DNA from: an uncultured Saprospiraceae bacterium
Lineage (GTDB): Bacteria > Bacteroidota > Bacteroidia > Chitinophagales > Saprospiraceae
Length of the DNA stretch: 64,000 nucleotides
Direction: 5' to 3'
NCBI GenBank assembly: GCA_938015435.1
Contig: CALLPN010000007.1
Coordinates: forward strand, 1-64,000
Position numbers and translations under genes: made by a program
Notes under the pieces: generated by a model
The model's database searches: none
The model's input: only the letters and a program-made list of their open reading frames with translations
Told to the model about the DNA's origin: nothing
Part shown: positions 27,032-37,021 of the stretch, one piece after another
How positions within the stretch are numbered: position 1 is the first letter of the stretch
How the letters are laid out: every line of letters starts with the position of its first letter

Positions 27032-30000
27032 ATGCAATACATTAATTCTAACTCTCTTAACTCTGAATCGAAGATAAAATTGAATGGATTATTTATGATT
27101 CTCTTTTTTTATTTTCAAATAAATTGTGTGCAAGCTCAATATGATACACCAGTTTATTTGTATCCTGGAGATAATCTTCAGCAAGTAGTAAATGCAAATC
27201 CTGAAGGAACATTGTATATATTTAAGGAAGGAACTCACAGAATGCAAAAGATCATACCAAAATCAGATGATATATTTATTGGAGAACCTGGTGCAGTGAT
27301 GAACGGAAGTTTAGTCTTAGATGATTGGACACAACGGGGAGAATATTGGGTGCATGATATTCCAGCAGAATATGCCTCACCTAGCCCTACATTCGGCGGT
27401 ACAGCTTGCCATTGTGAAAAAGAGTATCCTATTCAAGTGGACACTACCTTTTGTCAAGATACAAAACGGTATACGGGCTGTTTATATTTTCATAGTATTT
27501 TCATGGACGACAAACCACTTTGGAGAGAGACTTCAATGTCAGGGCTAAACAATCTTCCAGATACTTTAACAGCTGGAGCTATGGTAATGAAACCATTTTA
27601 CGGAGATTGGTATTTCGATACAGAGACTTTGGAAGTTTATTTATCTTTTGATCCGACAGGTCATAAAATTGAATCCACAGTAAATTTCCAAAATTCAGCT
27701 GACTATGCATTTTTTAATGGATACGCTGAAGTTCAACCTGATAACGTAACGATCAAGGGATTGCTTATAGAAAAGTATGCTCCAACTTGGGCTGCTATTT
27801 TTGCAGGCAGCGATAGTACTATTTATTGGACGATAGAAAACAATGATGTACGATTGAATCATACTCAAGGAATATTCTTTAACTCTAATGCCTTAGTACG
27901 AAGTAATTATATTCATCATAATGGACAAGTTGGTTTTGGCGGAAGAGGAAAGAAACTCGATGATGGTACGCATTCTGTGGTAGACAATAATCAAGTAGCG
28001 TTTAATAACTATGCGGGTTTCGATCCTAATTGGCATGCTGGAGCTTCTAAGTTTTTAAGTTCTAACGGAATCGTAATGCGAAACAATTATGTCCACAATA
28101 ATAGAGGACATGGTCTTTGGATGGATTATCAGAATTACAATAGTACCTATGAAGGCAACGTAATCGAAAACAACGGTGGTGCAGGTATATTTCATGAAAT
28201 TAGTGGTTCAGCTAGTATTAGATGCAATCAATTGATTAATAATAGAAGTAGACTAAAAGATCCGACAATTGGAGCAATTGATTTTACTCAAAATTTATAC
28301 ATATCTACCAGTTCAGACGTATTGATCGAGAATAACTACATAAGAAATGATACTTCGGGTAGGGCAGTGGTTATAGTACAAAATATTAGAAATGGATTCT
28401 GTGGGTCTCCAGTAGAATTTAGAAATAACGATGTAGTGTATTCTTACTTTCCAGGAACGATGAGTGTAGTAGGAGCTGGAGTGACTCTTGAGTCTATTCC
28501 ACTTTGTGGTGGTGTAATTCCTAGTCATGAGTTACAGGATAATAGATACCATTTATTCGACTTCAATCCTGCGAGTAAAAATTTCTCTCACTTTGATGCC
28601 GAAGGTAATGGAAGAAATAATACTTGGGAGGAATTACAAGCTCTAGGCTTTGAACTAAACGGTACTGTCGATAGTAATATCATTGATGTACCTGAGTATG
28701 CGGAATGTGCTGATATTCCTAAGCAAATGTTAGTGAAGGTGAATTTATTGTTGGATTGTTTTATGGAAGAAGGCGTTTCTGAAATGAAGATTCCTGATCC
28801 TGAATCAAGAAAACATTTTCAACCTTTTTCTGGTGCTCCTTGGAATTATAGCGGTTTGGATATCTGTCCAAAATTCTATGAGAATATTATAGATTGGGTA
28901 ATGCTGGAGATTAGAGACACAGAAGACCCTCAAAATATATATACTAGAAAAGCAGCAATCCTATTAAGTGATGGCCGTATCGTAGATGCTTACCCTGCAT
29001 TACAAGGCGTAGCGCAACCAGGAGATATGTTAGATGGGGTAGTCATTTACGATCTCATACCTAATCAAGAATACTTGATATCAGTGACTACAAGACAGCA
29101 AAGAACTGCTTGGGCTAATCAAGCGTTCATGTTGCCTAACCAAGCATCCTTAGATTTGACTAATTCTGACAATGTAGCATCATTGAATCAGTATAATTTT
29201 ATTGCTGAGAATCAAGTTGCATTTAATGGAATCAATGTTGAGGTGGAAGCATCGGCATTACAAATTTGCTTAGGTGATAGTATATCTATAATTGCATCTT
29301 CCAATCTTAGTTCTTCGGAGCTAGATTTTGCATGGATTACCTCTACAGAACAGAGCAATACCTTATCCGTAACTCCTTTAGAATCTAATACTTATCAAGT
29401 AATTGCAACGGATGTGTATGGTTGCACAGATAGTGATGACATAGCCATATTGGTTACACCAATACCAAATAAGCCCTCTGTTTCAGGAGCATTGGAAGTC
29501 ACCACCAACGTAGAAGAACTTTATACGATCGAATCAGTTGAGGCTAATGGAAATTATCAATGGACGATAATAGGAGGAGATATTATTAGCAATCAGAATA
29601 ACGAAGTGAGTGTCATTTGGAGTGATACATTTTCATTATCTATTTGCGTTTCTGTAATTAGTGAATTGGGTTGTGAGAGTCTATCCGAATGTTTGACTGT
29701 CGCTTATTTGGATTTGGATCAAGATGATGACGGATTCGAAAATGATGTGGATTGCGATGATTCTAATTCTGAGGTGAATCCAGGAATGGAGGAGATTATA
29801 TATAATGGTATAGATGACGATTGTAATCCAGAAACTCTAGATGATGATTTGGATCAAGATGGCTTTCTCTTGATAGACGATTGTGATGATACAAATTCTG
29901 AGATAAATCCGAATCAAACAGAAGTCACATATAATGGTATAGATGACGATTGTAATCCAGAAACTCTAGACGACGACTTAGATCAAGATGGATTTATCAT

Positions 30001-30613
30001 AGCAGACGACTGTGACGACATTAATCCTGAAGTAAATACTGACGAAACGGAAATTCCATACAATGGCTTAGATGACGATTGTAACCCAGAGACTCTAGAT
30101 GATGATCTAGATCAAGATGGTTTCATATTAGTGAATGATTGTGATGATTTGAATGCAACTATTAATCCTAATCAAATAGAAGAACCTTATAATGGTTTAG
30201 ATGACGATTGCAATCCAGAAACTCTAGACGACGATTTAGATCAAGATGGTTTTATTTTGGAAGATGATTGCGACGATACTAATTTTGATATCAATCCTAC
30301 TGCTATAGAAATTGCGAATAATGATATCGACGAAGATTGTGATGGAATGGATTTAGTATCTTCTATACATGAACTTTCAAGCGCTCGAGTTAAGATTTAT
30401 CCTAACCCGGTGATTGATGTCATCAATATAGAAGTTGCTGGTGTTTTAGATTTTCGAGTATCCCTTTTTGATCTCACTGGGAAGCTAATCCTTTCCGATA
30501 GGGGTATAGAATTTATTCATGTCAATACATTACCTCAAGGAACATATTTACTTGAATTAGAAGATATAAAAACAGGAAATAAGGTTATTGAGAAGATCAT
30601 TGTAGGCATGTAA
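27032..30613 (+). CDS. T9SS-sorted parallel beta-helix protein with MopE repeats
   Basis: 1193 residues. Signal region about 1-35 (unusually long N-terminal part, ending VQAQ). Residues about 38-460 form a right-handed beta-helix of the pectate-lyase/NosD kind: short repeats such as NNYVHNNRGHGLWMDYQ and YEGNVIENNGGAGIFHE. About 565-720 is a domain with IIDWVMLEIRDTEDP and DGRIVDAYP that also occurs in the metalloprotein at 44482. About 740-890 is Ig/PKD-like. Five 43-residue MopE-type units follow (about 893-1109), then a sorting domain (IYPNPVIDV, then GTYLLELED). It may bind or cleave a polysaccharide; helix catalytic residues could not be assigned. It is upstream of the DUF1800 genes. Confidence 0.85.
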   Translation: MQYINSNSLNSESKIKLNGLFMILFFYFQINCVQAQYDTPVYLYPGDNLQQVVNANPEGTLYIFKEGTHRMQKIIPKSDDIFIGEPGAVMNGSLVLDDWTQRGEYWVHDIPAEYASPSPTFGGTACHCEKEYPIQVDTTFCQDTKRYTGCLYFHSIFMDDKPLWRETSMSGLNNLPDTLTAGAMVMKPFYGDWYFDTETLEVYLSFDPTGHKIESTVNFQNSADYAFFNGYAEVQPDNVTIKGLLIEKYAPTWAAIFAGSDSTIYWTIENNDVRLNHTQGIFFNSNALVRSNYIHHNGQVGFGGRGKKLDDGTHSVVDNNQVAFNNYAGFDPNWHAGASKFLSSNGIVMRNNYVHNNRGHGLWMDYQNYNSTYEGNVIENNGGAGIFHEISGSASIRCNQLINNRSRLKDPTIGAIDFTQNLYISTSSDVLIENNYIRNDTSGRAVVIVQNIRNGFCGSPVEFRNNDVVYSYFPGTMSVVGAGVTLESIPLCGGVIPSHELQDNRYHLFDFNPASKNFSHFDAEGNGRNNTWEELQALGFELNGTVDSNIIDVPEYAECADIPKQMLVKVNLLLDCFMEEGVSEMKIPDPESRKHFQPFSGAPWNYSGLDICPKFYENIIDWVMLEIRDTEDPQNIYTRKAAILLSDGRIVDAYPALQGVAQPGDMLDGVVIYDLIPNQEYLISVTTRQQRTAWANQAFMLPNQASLDLTNSDNVASLNQYNFIAENQVAFNGINVEVEASALQICLGDSISIIASSNLSSSELDFAWITSTEQSNTLSVTPLESNTYQVIATDVYGCTDSDDIAILVTPIPNKPSVSGALEVTTNVEELYTIESVEANGNYQWTIIGGDIISNQNNEVSVIWSDTFSLSICVSVISELGCESLSECLTVAYLDLDQDDDGFENDVDCDDSNSEVNPGMEEIIYNGIDDDCNPETLDDDLDQDGFLLIDDCDDTNSEINPNQTEVTYNGIDDDCNPETLDDDLDQDGFIIADDCDDINPEVNTDETEIPYNGLDDDCNPETLDDDLDQDGFILVNDCDDLNATINPNQIEEPYNGLDDDCNPETLDDDLDQDGFILEDDCDDTNFDINPTAIEIANNDIDEDCDGMDLVSSIHELSSARVKIYPNPVIDVINIEVAGVLDFRVSLFDLTGKLILSDRGIEFIHVNTLPQGTYLLELEDIKTGNKVIEKIIVGM
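29711..30357 (+). repeat. MopE-type 129-bp repeat array, CNPETL version
   Basis: Five units of 43 codons. Each has DLDQDGF, a DDCDD motif, a YNG(I/L)DDDC motif and here CNPETLDDD at the junction. The first unit starts DLDQDDDGF and the last ends in NDIDEDCDG. The unit length of 129 bp is constant between successive GATCAAGATGG boxes. Confidence 0.9.
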
Positions 30614-30754
30614 TCAAGGTTTTCTTTAGCTTAATTACATTTTTTTTCATAAAAGTGTTTACCATTTCGAGAGCCCAATACATATATGGTATTACATAGT
30701 AATAGATCCTTAGTAGAGATCATTATTTTTTTGAAAAAGCTAACCTGAAACCAT

Positions 30755-32407
30755 ATGACTTCAAAAGAAATTCAAGGCACAATTGCCCCTTACGTTCATA
30801 GCGCCTCGGCTCCATGGAATAAGGATAGGGTAAAGCACCTATATAATCGCCTAGGAAGTGGATGCAGTATCACAGAATTGAATCAAGGTTTGGATCTTCA
30901 GCCAGATGAACTTGTGGACCAATTAATAGATGAAGCTCTGTTAGTGCCCACTCCAGATCATGAAGTTTTTCCTTGGGCGTTGCATCCTGTGATTTTACCT
31001 GATGATCCGTACGAGCATTTTGATTTTGTAAATAGAATGCATCATGTAAAGGAACATCTAGCAGCTAACTTAGTACTCAATCCTGTCAAATATAAGTTGG
31101 TCTTATTTTGGTCTAATCACTTTGTGACCGAAAATTATCCTAATGCTGTACATAGTACGATACCTACTTATTTGTACTATCATGAACTCTGCAAACACTC
31201 TATAGGAAACTTTGAGAAGTTTGTAGAGAAGATGAGCCTTACTCCTATGATGCTTATGTATCTAAATGGAAATTCCAATACAGTAGAAAAACCAAATGAA
31301 AATTTTGCAAGAGAGTTATTGGAGCTTTTTACAGTAGGAGAAGGTAATTATTCTCAAACAGATATAGAAAATGTAGCAAGAGGATATACAGGCTGGAAAG
31401 CAGGTAGTCATCTTGGGTATTACAATATTGGTCAGTATGTCTTTAGTCCAGATGAATACATCTTAGTAAAGGAACATCACGATTGGACGACTATAGAGCT
31501 TTTTGATGAAAGCTTTACGCCACAGCAGCCAGGAACAGACGAAGAAGCGGTGGAAATTGCTTATCAACAATTTCAATGGATCGTAACTACAATACTTTCA
31601 AAAAGAACAGATGAGGTAGCTAACTTTATTTGCGGAAAGCTCTATAAATTTTACGTTTATGAAGAGCCAAATGCAGATATCGTAGCCGCTATGGCTGATG
31701 TATTTAAGCAAAACTGGGAAATAGCAGATGTACTTAGATTGCTATTCAAAAGTGAACACTTCTTTGATCAAAATGCTATAGGTGCTCAGATCAAATCTAG
31801 TGTAGAGATGTATGCTCAATATGTCAGAAAAGTGGGTTATGTACATAATGTACATTGGTACAGTAGTGAGTATGCCCTTCATCCTGACTTTGATCCTGAA
31901 CACCCATTAGATGTTGGTGACCTTGGTCAGACCTGTCACAATCATGCTACATGGTGGGCCTTCCAATCTATGAATCAGCACTTACTTTGGCCACCTAATG
32001 TAGCAGGGTGGAAAGGCGGAAGATTTTGGCTTACAGAAACCAATTTACTAGGAAGGTGGTCAACATTCCCTCCTCAGGTAGCTCAGCTGTTAGGTTTTGC
32101 TGGTTGGTCAGATGAAGCTAAGATGGACAGACCTCTAAATCAAAGTTATATAGTCGAACATCTCAAGGAGCTTACTAACGATTCGTCTGACGTAGAAGTG
32201 GTCGTAAGAGCGATTATTACCTACCATTTTAGTTGCCTCATAAGCGAAGAAGCTATTCTTGCTGGTATAGAAGTATTTAAAGGTAATGCGTATCCATCAA
32301 ACTATTATACCGATGGGATTTGGCAATTGGATATTGGACTGGTTTGGAATCAATATGGCAGGCTGATATCATATTTAGCTAAACTACCAGAATATCAATT
32401 AACCTAA
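30755..32407 (+). CDS. DUF1800 family protein (first copy)
   Basis: 550 residues. The family signatures are all present: LVLFWSNHFVTE near 120, NENFARELLELFTVG near 181, then a DIENVARGYTGWK and, near 320, a LLFKSEHFF phrase. A second NVAGWKGG motif lies near 415. Unlike the second copy at 37654 it has no signal peptide at its ATG, which may mean a mis-set start, an alternative export route or a cytoplasmic product. It starts 141 bp after the beta-helix gene and 30 bp before a DUF1501 gene. DUF1800 and DUF1501 are routinely encoded as a pair in Bacteroidota and Planctomycetota; neither has a proven activity that I know of. Confidence 0.9.
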   Translation: MTSKEIQGTIAPYVHSASAPWNKDRVKHLYNRLGSGCSITELNQGLDLQPDELVDQLIDEALLVPTPDHEVFPWALHPVILPDDPYEHFDFVNRMHHVKEHLAANLVLNPVKYKLVLFWSNHFVTENYPNAVHSTIPTYLYYHELCKHSIGNFEKFVEKMSLTPMMLMYLNGNSNTVEKPNENFARELLELFTVGEGNYSQTDIENVARGYTGWKAGSHLGYYNIGQYVFSPDEYILVKEHHDWTTIELFDESFTPQQPGTDEEAVEIAYQQFQWIVTTILSKRTDEVANFICGKLYKFYVYEEPNADIVAAMADVFKQNWEIADVLRLLFKSEHFFDQNAIGAQIKSSVEMYAQYVRKVGYVHNVHWYSSEYALHPDFDPEHPLDVGDLGQTCHNHATWWAFQSMNQHLLWPPNVAGWKGGRFWLTETNLLGRWSTFPPQVAQLLGFAGWSDEAKMDRPLNQSYIVEHLKELTNDSSDVEVVVRAIITYHFSCLISEEAILAGIEVFKGNAYPSNYYTDGIWQLDIGLVWNQYGRLISYLAKLPEYQLT

Positions 32408-32437
32408 CCCATTTCTCAAAAATCAAATAATAACATT

Positions 32438-34105
32438 ATGTCTGAGAATAAATCGAATCATGATAATGAGCACAAACGTTGGTCTAGACGCCAATTTTTA
32501 ACTACGGGTACTTTTGCTTCTTTGGGTGGGTTGATGCTAGGGAGTACTCCACTTTCAGCATTTGCTTCTAGTCCACTTTCATTTGCATTAAATAATGCGG
32601 ATTCTGATAGAATTTTAGTGCTAATATATCTAAGTGGAGGAAATGATGGATTGAATACCGTCATCCCATATTCCATAGATGCAGGAGTTGATTTCTATAA
32701 AGAGAATAGGCCTGTACTCAAGCAAGAACATGGTAATCATTACAACGATAATAATCTACTCAGTAATTTCGGAGATACCAATTTTGCTTTGAATCAAAAC
32801 ATGGAACCGCTGATGGATTTTTGGAATAATGATAATATGCATGTAGTCCATAAGGTAGGTTATCCAGAAATGAATCTTTCACATTTTATTTCGCAGCAGC
32901 ACTGGTGGTCAGGAACGGATGTAAAGGCAGATCCTAAGTATAAGAACGGATGGGTAGGAAGAGGTTTGGAAGAGCTTTATCCATCATTTTTGCAAGCACC
33001 TCCAGAAGTACCATTAGCCATGAATATCGGTAGAGGAACACCTGATACTTTTGTCAATACCAATGGTAACTCTATGTCATTATCTATCAGTGATCCGGTT
33101 AGATTTAGAAACCAAGCATTACAAGGCCAAACTTATGGTGTAGATGGATTTGAAGATACTATACATAATGATCAAAATATTTTTGTTAGACGACTTATCA
33201 ATAATTCGTTAGGCTTTTCTAAAGTGATTTTGGATGCTTACAATTCTTCCGAAAATACGGAAACTGTAAGTTATTCTAATAACAGTTCGCTTGCTCAAAA
33301 CTTACAGCTTGTCGCTCGTTTGATTAAAGGCGGATTAGATACCAAGGTTTATTCAATTAGTTATGGTTCATTCGATACGCATAGTAGTCAAGCAGCAAAG
33401 CATGCAAGTGAATTAGGTATCGTCGCTAGCGCTATTACTGATTTTCATAATGATCTATCTAAGACAGGTCAAGATGAGCGAGTAGTGAGTTTTCCATATT
33501 CGGAATTTGGACGTACACTCAAAGAAAATGGTGGACCTTCAGACGCAGGAACAGATCACGGTACAGTTTCTGATTTGATGCTTTTTGGAAAAGGAATAAA
33601 TGGTGGTTTTTCAGGAACACCAATAGATTTTGAAGGCGAAGATGTTGCCGCAACAAATGGCTATAGAGCTTCTTTTGAGAGTCAAGAGGGGAGTATCGAT
33701 TTTAGATCAATATATGCCACACTTCTGCAAGATTGGTTATGTATCAAAGATGTCATTGTTGATTTTGCACTAGGTGATAGTTATCCCAGATTACAGGGCT
33801 TAATCAAGGACCCTTGTACCACGGATAACGAACTTCATCCAGATGTATTACTTGGGCATAATATATTAAAAGATCAAGGAAATGCAATTAGTATTCGTTA
33901 TGCGATTAAGACTCCAGGACAAGTTATTATAGAGATATTAAGTACATCTGGTAGTGTATTGACGACAGTAGTTAGCGATCATCATACTCCAGGAAGCTAT
34001 AATAAAACACTTCCATCCTCTTCATTTCATTTGGCTGCTGGAAAGTATTTATACAGAATGAAATTTGCAGGAAAAGAGTACTCCAGAAAATTAGCTATTA
34101 AGTAA
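32438..34105 (+). CDS. DUF1501 family protein with Tat signal and T9SS domain
   Basis: 555 residues. A twin-arginine signal (SRRQFLTTGTFASLGGLMLG, about 16-35) should send a folded protein through Tat. The DUF1501 core, related to alkaline phosphatase/sulfatase, has LIYLSGGNDGLNTV near 63-76 and YSEFGRTLKENG plus GTDHG at about 371-375, the usual C-terminal metal-binding region. The last 80 residues form a sorting-domain-like fold (GQVIIEILSTSG, then AAGKYLYRMKF and RKLAIK). Tat plus T9SS signals on one protein imply a cofactor loaded before export. It lies 30 bp after the first DUF1800 gene and 47 bp before the MopE protein. Confidence 0.9.
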   Translation: MSENKSNHDNEHKRWSRRQFLTTGTFASLGGLMLGSTPLSAFASSPLSFALNNADSDRILVLIYLSGGNDGLNTVIPYSIDAGVDFYKENRPVLKQEHGNHYNDNNLLSNFGDTNFALNQNMEPLMDFWNNDNMHVVHKVGYPEMNLSHFISQQHWWSGTDVKADPKYKNGWVGRGLEELYPSFLQAPPEVPLAMNIGRGTPDTFVNTNGNSMSLSISDPVRFRNQALQGQTYGVDGFEDTIHNDQNIFVRRLINNSLGFSKVILDAYNSSENTETVSYSNNSSLAQNLQLVARLIKGGLDTKVYSISYGSFDTHSSQAAKHASELGIVASAITDFHNDLSKTGQDERVVSFPYSEFGRTLKENGGPSDAGTDHGTVSDLMLFGKGINGGFSGTPIDFEGEDVAATNGYRASFESQEGSIDFRSIYATLLQDWLCIKDVIVDFALGDSYPRLQGLIKDPCTTDNELHPDVLLGHNILKDQGNAISIRYAIKTPGQVIIEILSTSGSVLTTVVSDHHTPGSYNKTLPSSSFHLAAGKYLYRMKFAGKEYSRKLAIK

Positions 34106-34152
34106 TTCATATCGTTTCATCAAGGATTTATAGTCCTATTAATCAGTAACTA

Positions 34153-36948
34153 ATGAGGCATCTACTTCTCTTAATTCTCATTCTTCAGTGTGGCTTTGCG
34201 TTTTCTCAAAGTGAAGAAAATTTTTCTTGTGAACTTGCAATCGACTTAAGTTTAGGCGATAATTGTTTTGTACATTCTAATTCTGAATCCACTACAGAAA
34301 GCGTTTCTTCATGTAGCGAAAATTTATCAAAAGATATCTGGTATCATTTTGAAGCTACTCAAAATTCTTTAGTGAGTTTAGAAGCCAAGCTATCAGTAAT
34401 GGATAGTATGTATAATAATGTAATCACTGTATATTCGGGTACTTGCGGGGGCTTAATAGAAGTATTATGTATCAATAATGATGAACACGGTTTTGTAGGT
34501 GAAATGGGATATTGGACAACAACCCAGTCTACGAATTACTATATTAGACTAAGCGGTATTGATGATGAGTTTGGCCGAGTGTCAGGCCTGAGTTGCATCG
34601 CTCTTAATCCAGAGGATGATACACCAGAGGTTCCAGCTAATGATCTATGTGATTCGGCAACAGAACTTATTTTCAACGGCGAATGGGAAACATATAATAA
34701 CAATGATGCCACTCACGATGGTCAATATATTTCATCTTTAGGAAGGAATAGAGCTGACGTTTGGTTCTCTTTTGACTCCAATGTAGATGCAGACATCAAT
34801 ATAGAAACTATTGCTAGTTTTTCTCATACGGTAGCGCTTTATCAGGGGAGTTGTGATAATCTCTCATTGATAGGCAGTAATTTGAATGGATCAGATTTGG
34901 CAGTCAATAATATTTTGGCAGAACAACAATATTACATTCAAGTAAGTGGAGCATTTGCTAGTTTAGAAGGAGATGTTGACATAAGAGTTTCTTCTGTGCA
35001 AAATGAAAATATAGATAATGAAAATTGCGTATCTAGTGAATCTTATCTTGGTAGTTGTCATACATTTTCAACCTTGTCTTCAAGTTTTAGTGGACAGTAC
35101 CCAAGTTGCATGTTTTATCCACAAAACGATATTTGGTTCGACTATATTCCTACTCAATCTGGGACTCATATGTTGAGTGTCAAAACAGATTTCTTAACTG
35201 CAGTAGCGATCTATAGAAACAATTGTGATGACCTAGAGGAGATTACTTGCGGTAGTGCTTCTGCATGTGATGGAGCTTTGGAAGTAAATAACCTTATCGC
35301 CAATCAGCAATACTTAATTCAAATACTAACTAGCAATGAGTATTTTATAAATCAAGGAGGGCAGGGGTGTCTGGAGATAGAGCATATTAGTGACTACTCG
35401 TTTGCTCCATTAGATCTCGAAGTATCTACCATATGTATCTCTGAGGAAGTTGCCAAATTAAAAGTTGAAATTAAAAATGGAGATGGAAATTATATATATA
35501 ACGGGAATGTAGATGGAGAAGAATTATTCATAGGGGCTACTTATTTTGTGCAAGTGACGGATCAAAGTGGATGCCAGCGGATCGAGCAAGGTATTGTATC
35601 CTGCAGTCAAGCCAATAACGAATGCGAATTGTTTTATGATGTAGAGTTAACGGAATTTAATTGTAGTACACAGACGGGAGGCTCGGCTTTACTAACCGTC
35701 TACAGTGACCAAGATTACTCTGCATCATGGTCTTCTGGATCGACAACTAACGGAGAATCGAACTTACAACCTGGACAATATTTAGTAGATATTATCAATA
35801 ATACAACAGGGGTTAGCTGTGTTCATGCTTTTGAGATCTTAGAGCAAGTGGAATCATATCAGATCTATTATGAAGATCAAGATAATGACGGTTTTGGCGA
35901 TCCTGCTAGTTTTGTGGAAACTTGTACTCAACCAGAAAATTATGTACTCGACTTCAGTGATTGCGATGATACTAATCCAGCAATAAATTTTAGCGAAACA
36001 GAAATACCTTACAATGGAATAGATGACGATTGTGACGCTAGTACATTAGATGATGATCTAGATCAAGATGGATATGCCTTGGCGGACGATTGTGATGATG
36101 GGAATGCAGAAATTAACTCTAGCGAAATAGAAATACCATACAACGGCATCGATGATGACTGCGACGCTAGTACGTTAGATGATGACTTAGATCAAGATGG
36201 TTTTGTCTTTGCAGAAGATTGTGATGATGCTAATGCAGAAATCAACTCTAGTCAAACAGAAATACCTTACAATGGAATAGATGACGATTGTGACGCTAAT
36301 ACATTAGATGATGATCTAGATCAAGATGGATATGCCTTGGCGGACGATTGTGATGATGAGAATGCAGAAATCAACTCCAGCGAAACAGAAATACCATATA
36401 ACGGCATTGATGATGACTGCGACGCAAATACCCTAGATGATGATCTAGATCAAGATGGTTATATATTAGCAGATGACTGCGATGATGCTAATGCAGAAGT
36501 CAACTCTAACCAAACAGAAATACCATATAATGGCATCGATGATGATTGTGATGCTCTTACACTAGACGATGATTTAGATCAAGATGGCTTTCTTTTGGTT
36601 GATGACTGTGATGACTCAGACTCAGAAATTAATCCTGATGCAGAAGAAATTCCTGATAATGACATTGATGAAAATTGTGATGGTGATGTCATTTTAACTT
36701 CAACAACAGATTTCATCAATGGGAATATTAATGTATATCCAAACCCTACTTCTGATAGATTAACGGTATCAGGTGTTGAAGATTACAATTTCAAAATGAA
36801 CCTATATAATCTCACTGGAGAACTAGTTATCGAAAATATTAATACACGCACTTTCTCAGTGGGTCATCTAGTAAGTGGTACTTACCTCTTGAGGGTAGCT
36901 GATCTAGACACAGGTACATTCATTGTAGAAAAAATATTTGTACTCTAG
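34153..36948 (+). CDS. T9SS-sorted protein, PPC-like domains and MopE repeats
   Basis: 931 residues with signal peptide 1-18 (ending AFSQ). Three beta-sandwich domains of about 130 residues (starting near 25, 165 and 290) share the scheme C-x-x-(A/S), D(I/V)W(Y/F)xF, VxxYxGxC, then NNxLAxQxYYIQVSG; they resemble bacterial pre-peptidase C-terminal domains. A PKD-like stretch (about 490-570, with SASWSSGSTTNGESNLQPGQ) follows, then MopE units (about 574-846) and a T9SS domain (VYPNPTSDRL, then SGTYLLRVADL). It is the third gene of the first DUF1800/DUF1501 triplet and probably its surface-anchored, metal-binding member. Confidence 0.85.
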   Translation: MRHLLLLILILQCGFAFSQSEENFSCELAIDLSLGDNCFVHSNSESTTESVSSCSENLSKDIWYHFEATQNSLVSLEAKLSVMDSMYNNVITVYSGTCGGLIEVLCINNDEHGFVGEMGYWTTTQSTNYYIRLSGIDDEFGRVSGLSCIALNPEDDTPEVPANDLCDSATELIFNGEWETYNNNDATHDGQYISSLGRNRADVWFSFDSNVDADINIETIASFSHTVALYQGSCDNLSLIGSNLNGSDLAVNNILAEQQYYIQVSGAFASLEGDVDIRVSSVQNENIDNENCVSSESYLGSCHTFSTLSSSFSGQYPSCMFYPQNDIWFDYIPTQSGTHMLSVKTDFLTAVAIYRNNCDDLEEITCGSASACDGALEVNNLIANQQYLIQILTSNEYFINQGGQGCLEIEHISDYSFAPLDLEVSTICISEEVAKLKVEIKNGDGNYIYNGNVDGEELFIGATYFVQVTDQSGCQRIEQGIVSCSQANNECELFYDVELTEFNCSTQTGGSALLTVYSDQDYSASWSSGSTTNGESNLQPGQYLVDIINNTTGVSCVHAFEILEQVESYQIYYEDQDNDGFGDPASFVETCTQPENYVLDFSDCDDTNPAINFSETEIPYNGIDDDCDASTLDDDLDQDGYALADDCDDGNAEINSSEIEIPYNGIDDDCDASTLDDDLDQDGFVFAEDCDDANAEINSSQTEIPYNGIDDDCDANTLDDDLDQDGYALADDCDDENAEINSSETEIPYNGIDDDCDANTLDDDLDQDGYILADDCDDANAEVNSNQTEIPYNGIDDDCDALTLDDDLDQDGFLLVDDCDDSDSEINPDAEEIPDNDIDENCDGDVILTSTTDFINGNINVYPNPTSDRLTVSGVEDYNFKMNLYNLTGELVIENINTRTFSVGHLVSGTYLLRVADLDTGTFIVEKIFVL
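35872..36690 (+). repeat. MopE-type 129-bp repeat array, CDA(S/N)TL version
   Basis: An opening unit (EDQDNDGFGD, as in calcium-binding TSP3-like repeats) and five further units of 43 codons. All junctions read CDA(S/N/L)TLDDD and each unit has E-I-P-Y-N-G, which differs from the other arrays in the window. The final unit ends IDENCDG. Confidence 0.9.
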
Positions 36949-37021
36949 AACATAATTGAAGATATAACTCAGTACTATGTAAAGCTTCTTTTATTATTGT
37001 TTTAAGAAAACCAATTTTATT

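Noticed and set aside
29711-30357. The 129-bp repeats as a CRISPR array or a minisatellite outside genes
   Set aside because: The units are coding, in frame across the whole array, without spacers, and they keep conserved Asp, Gly and Cys codons.
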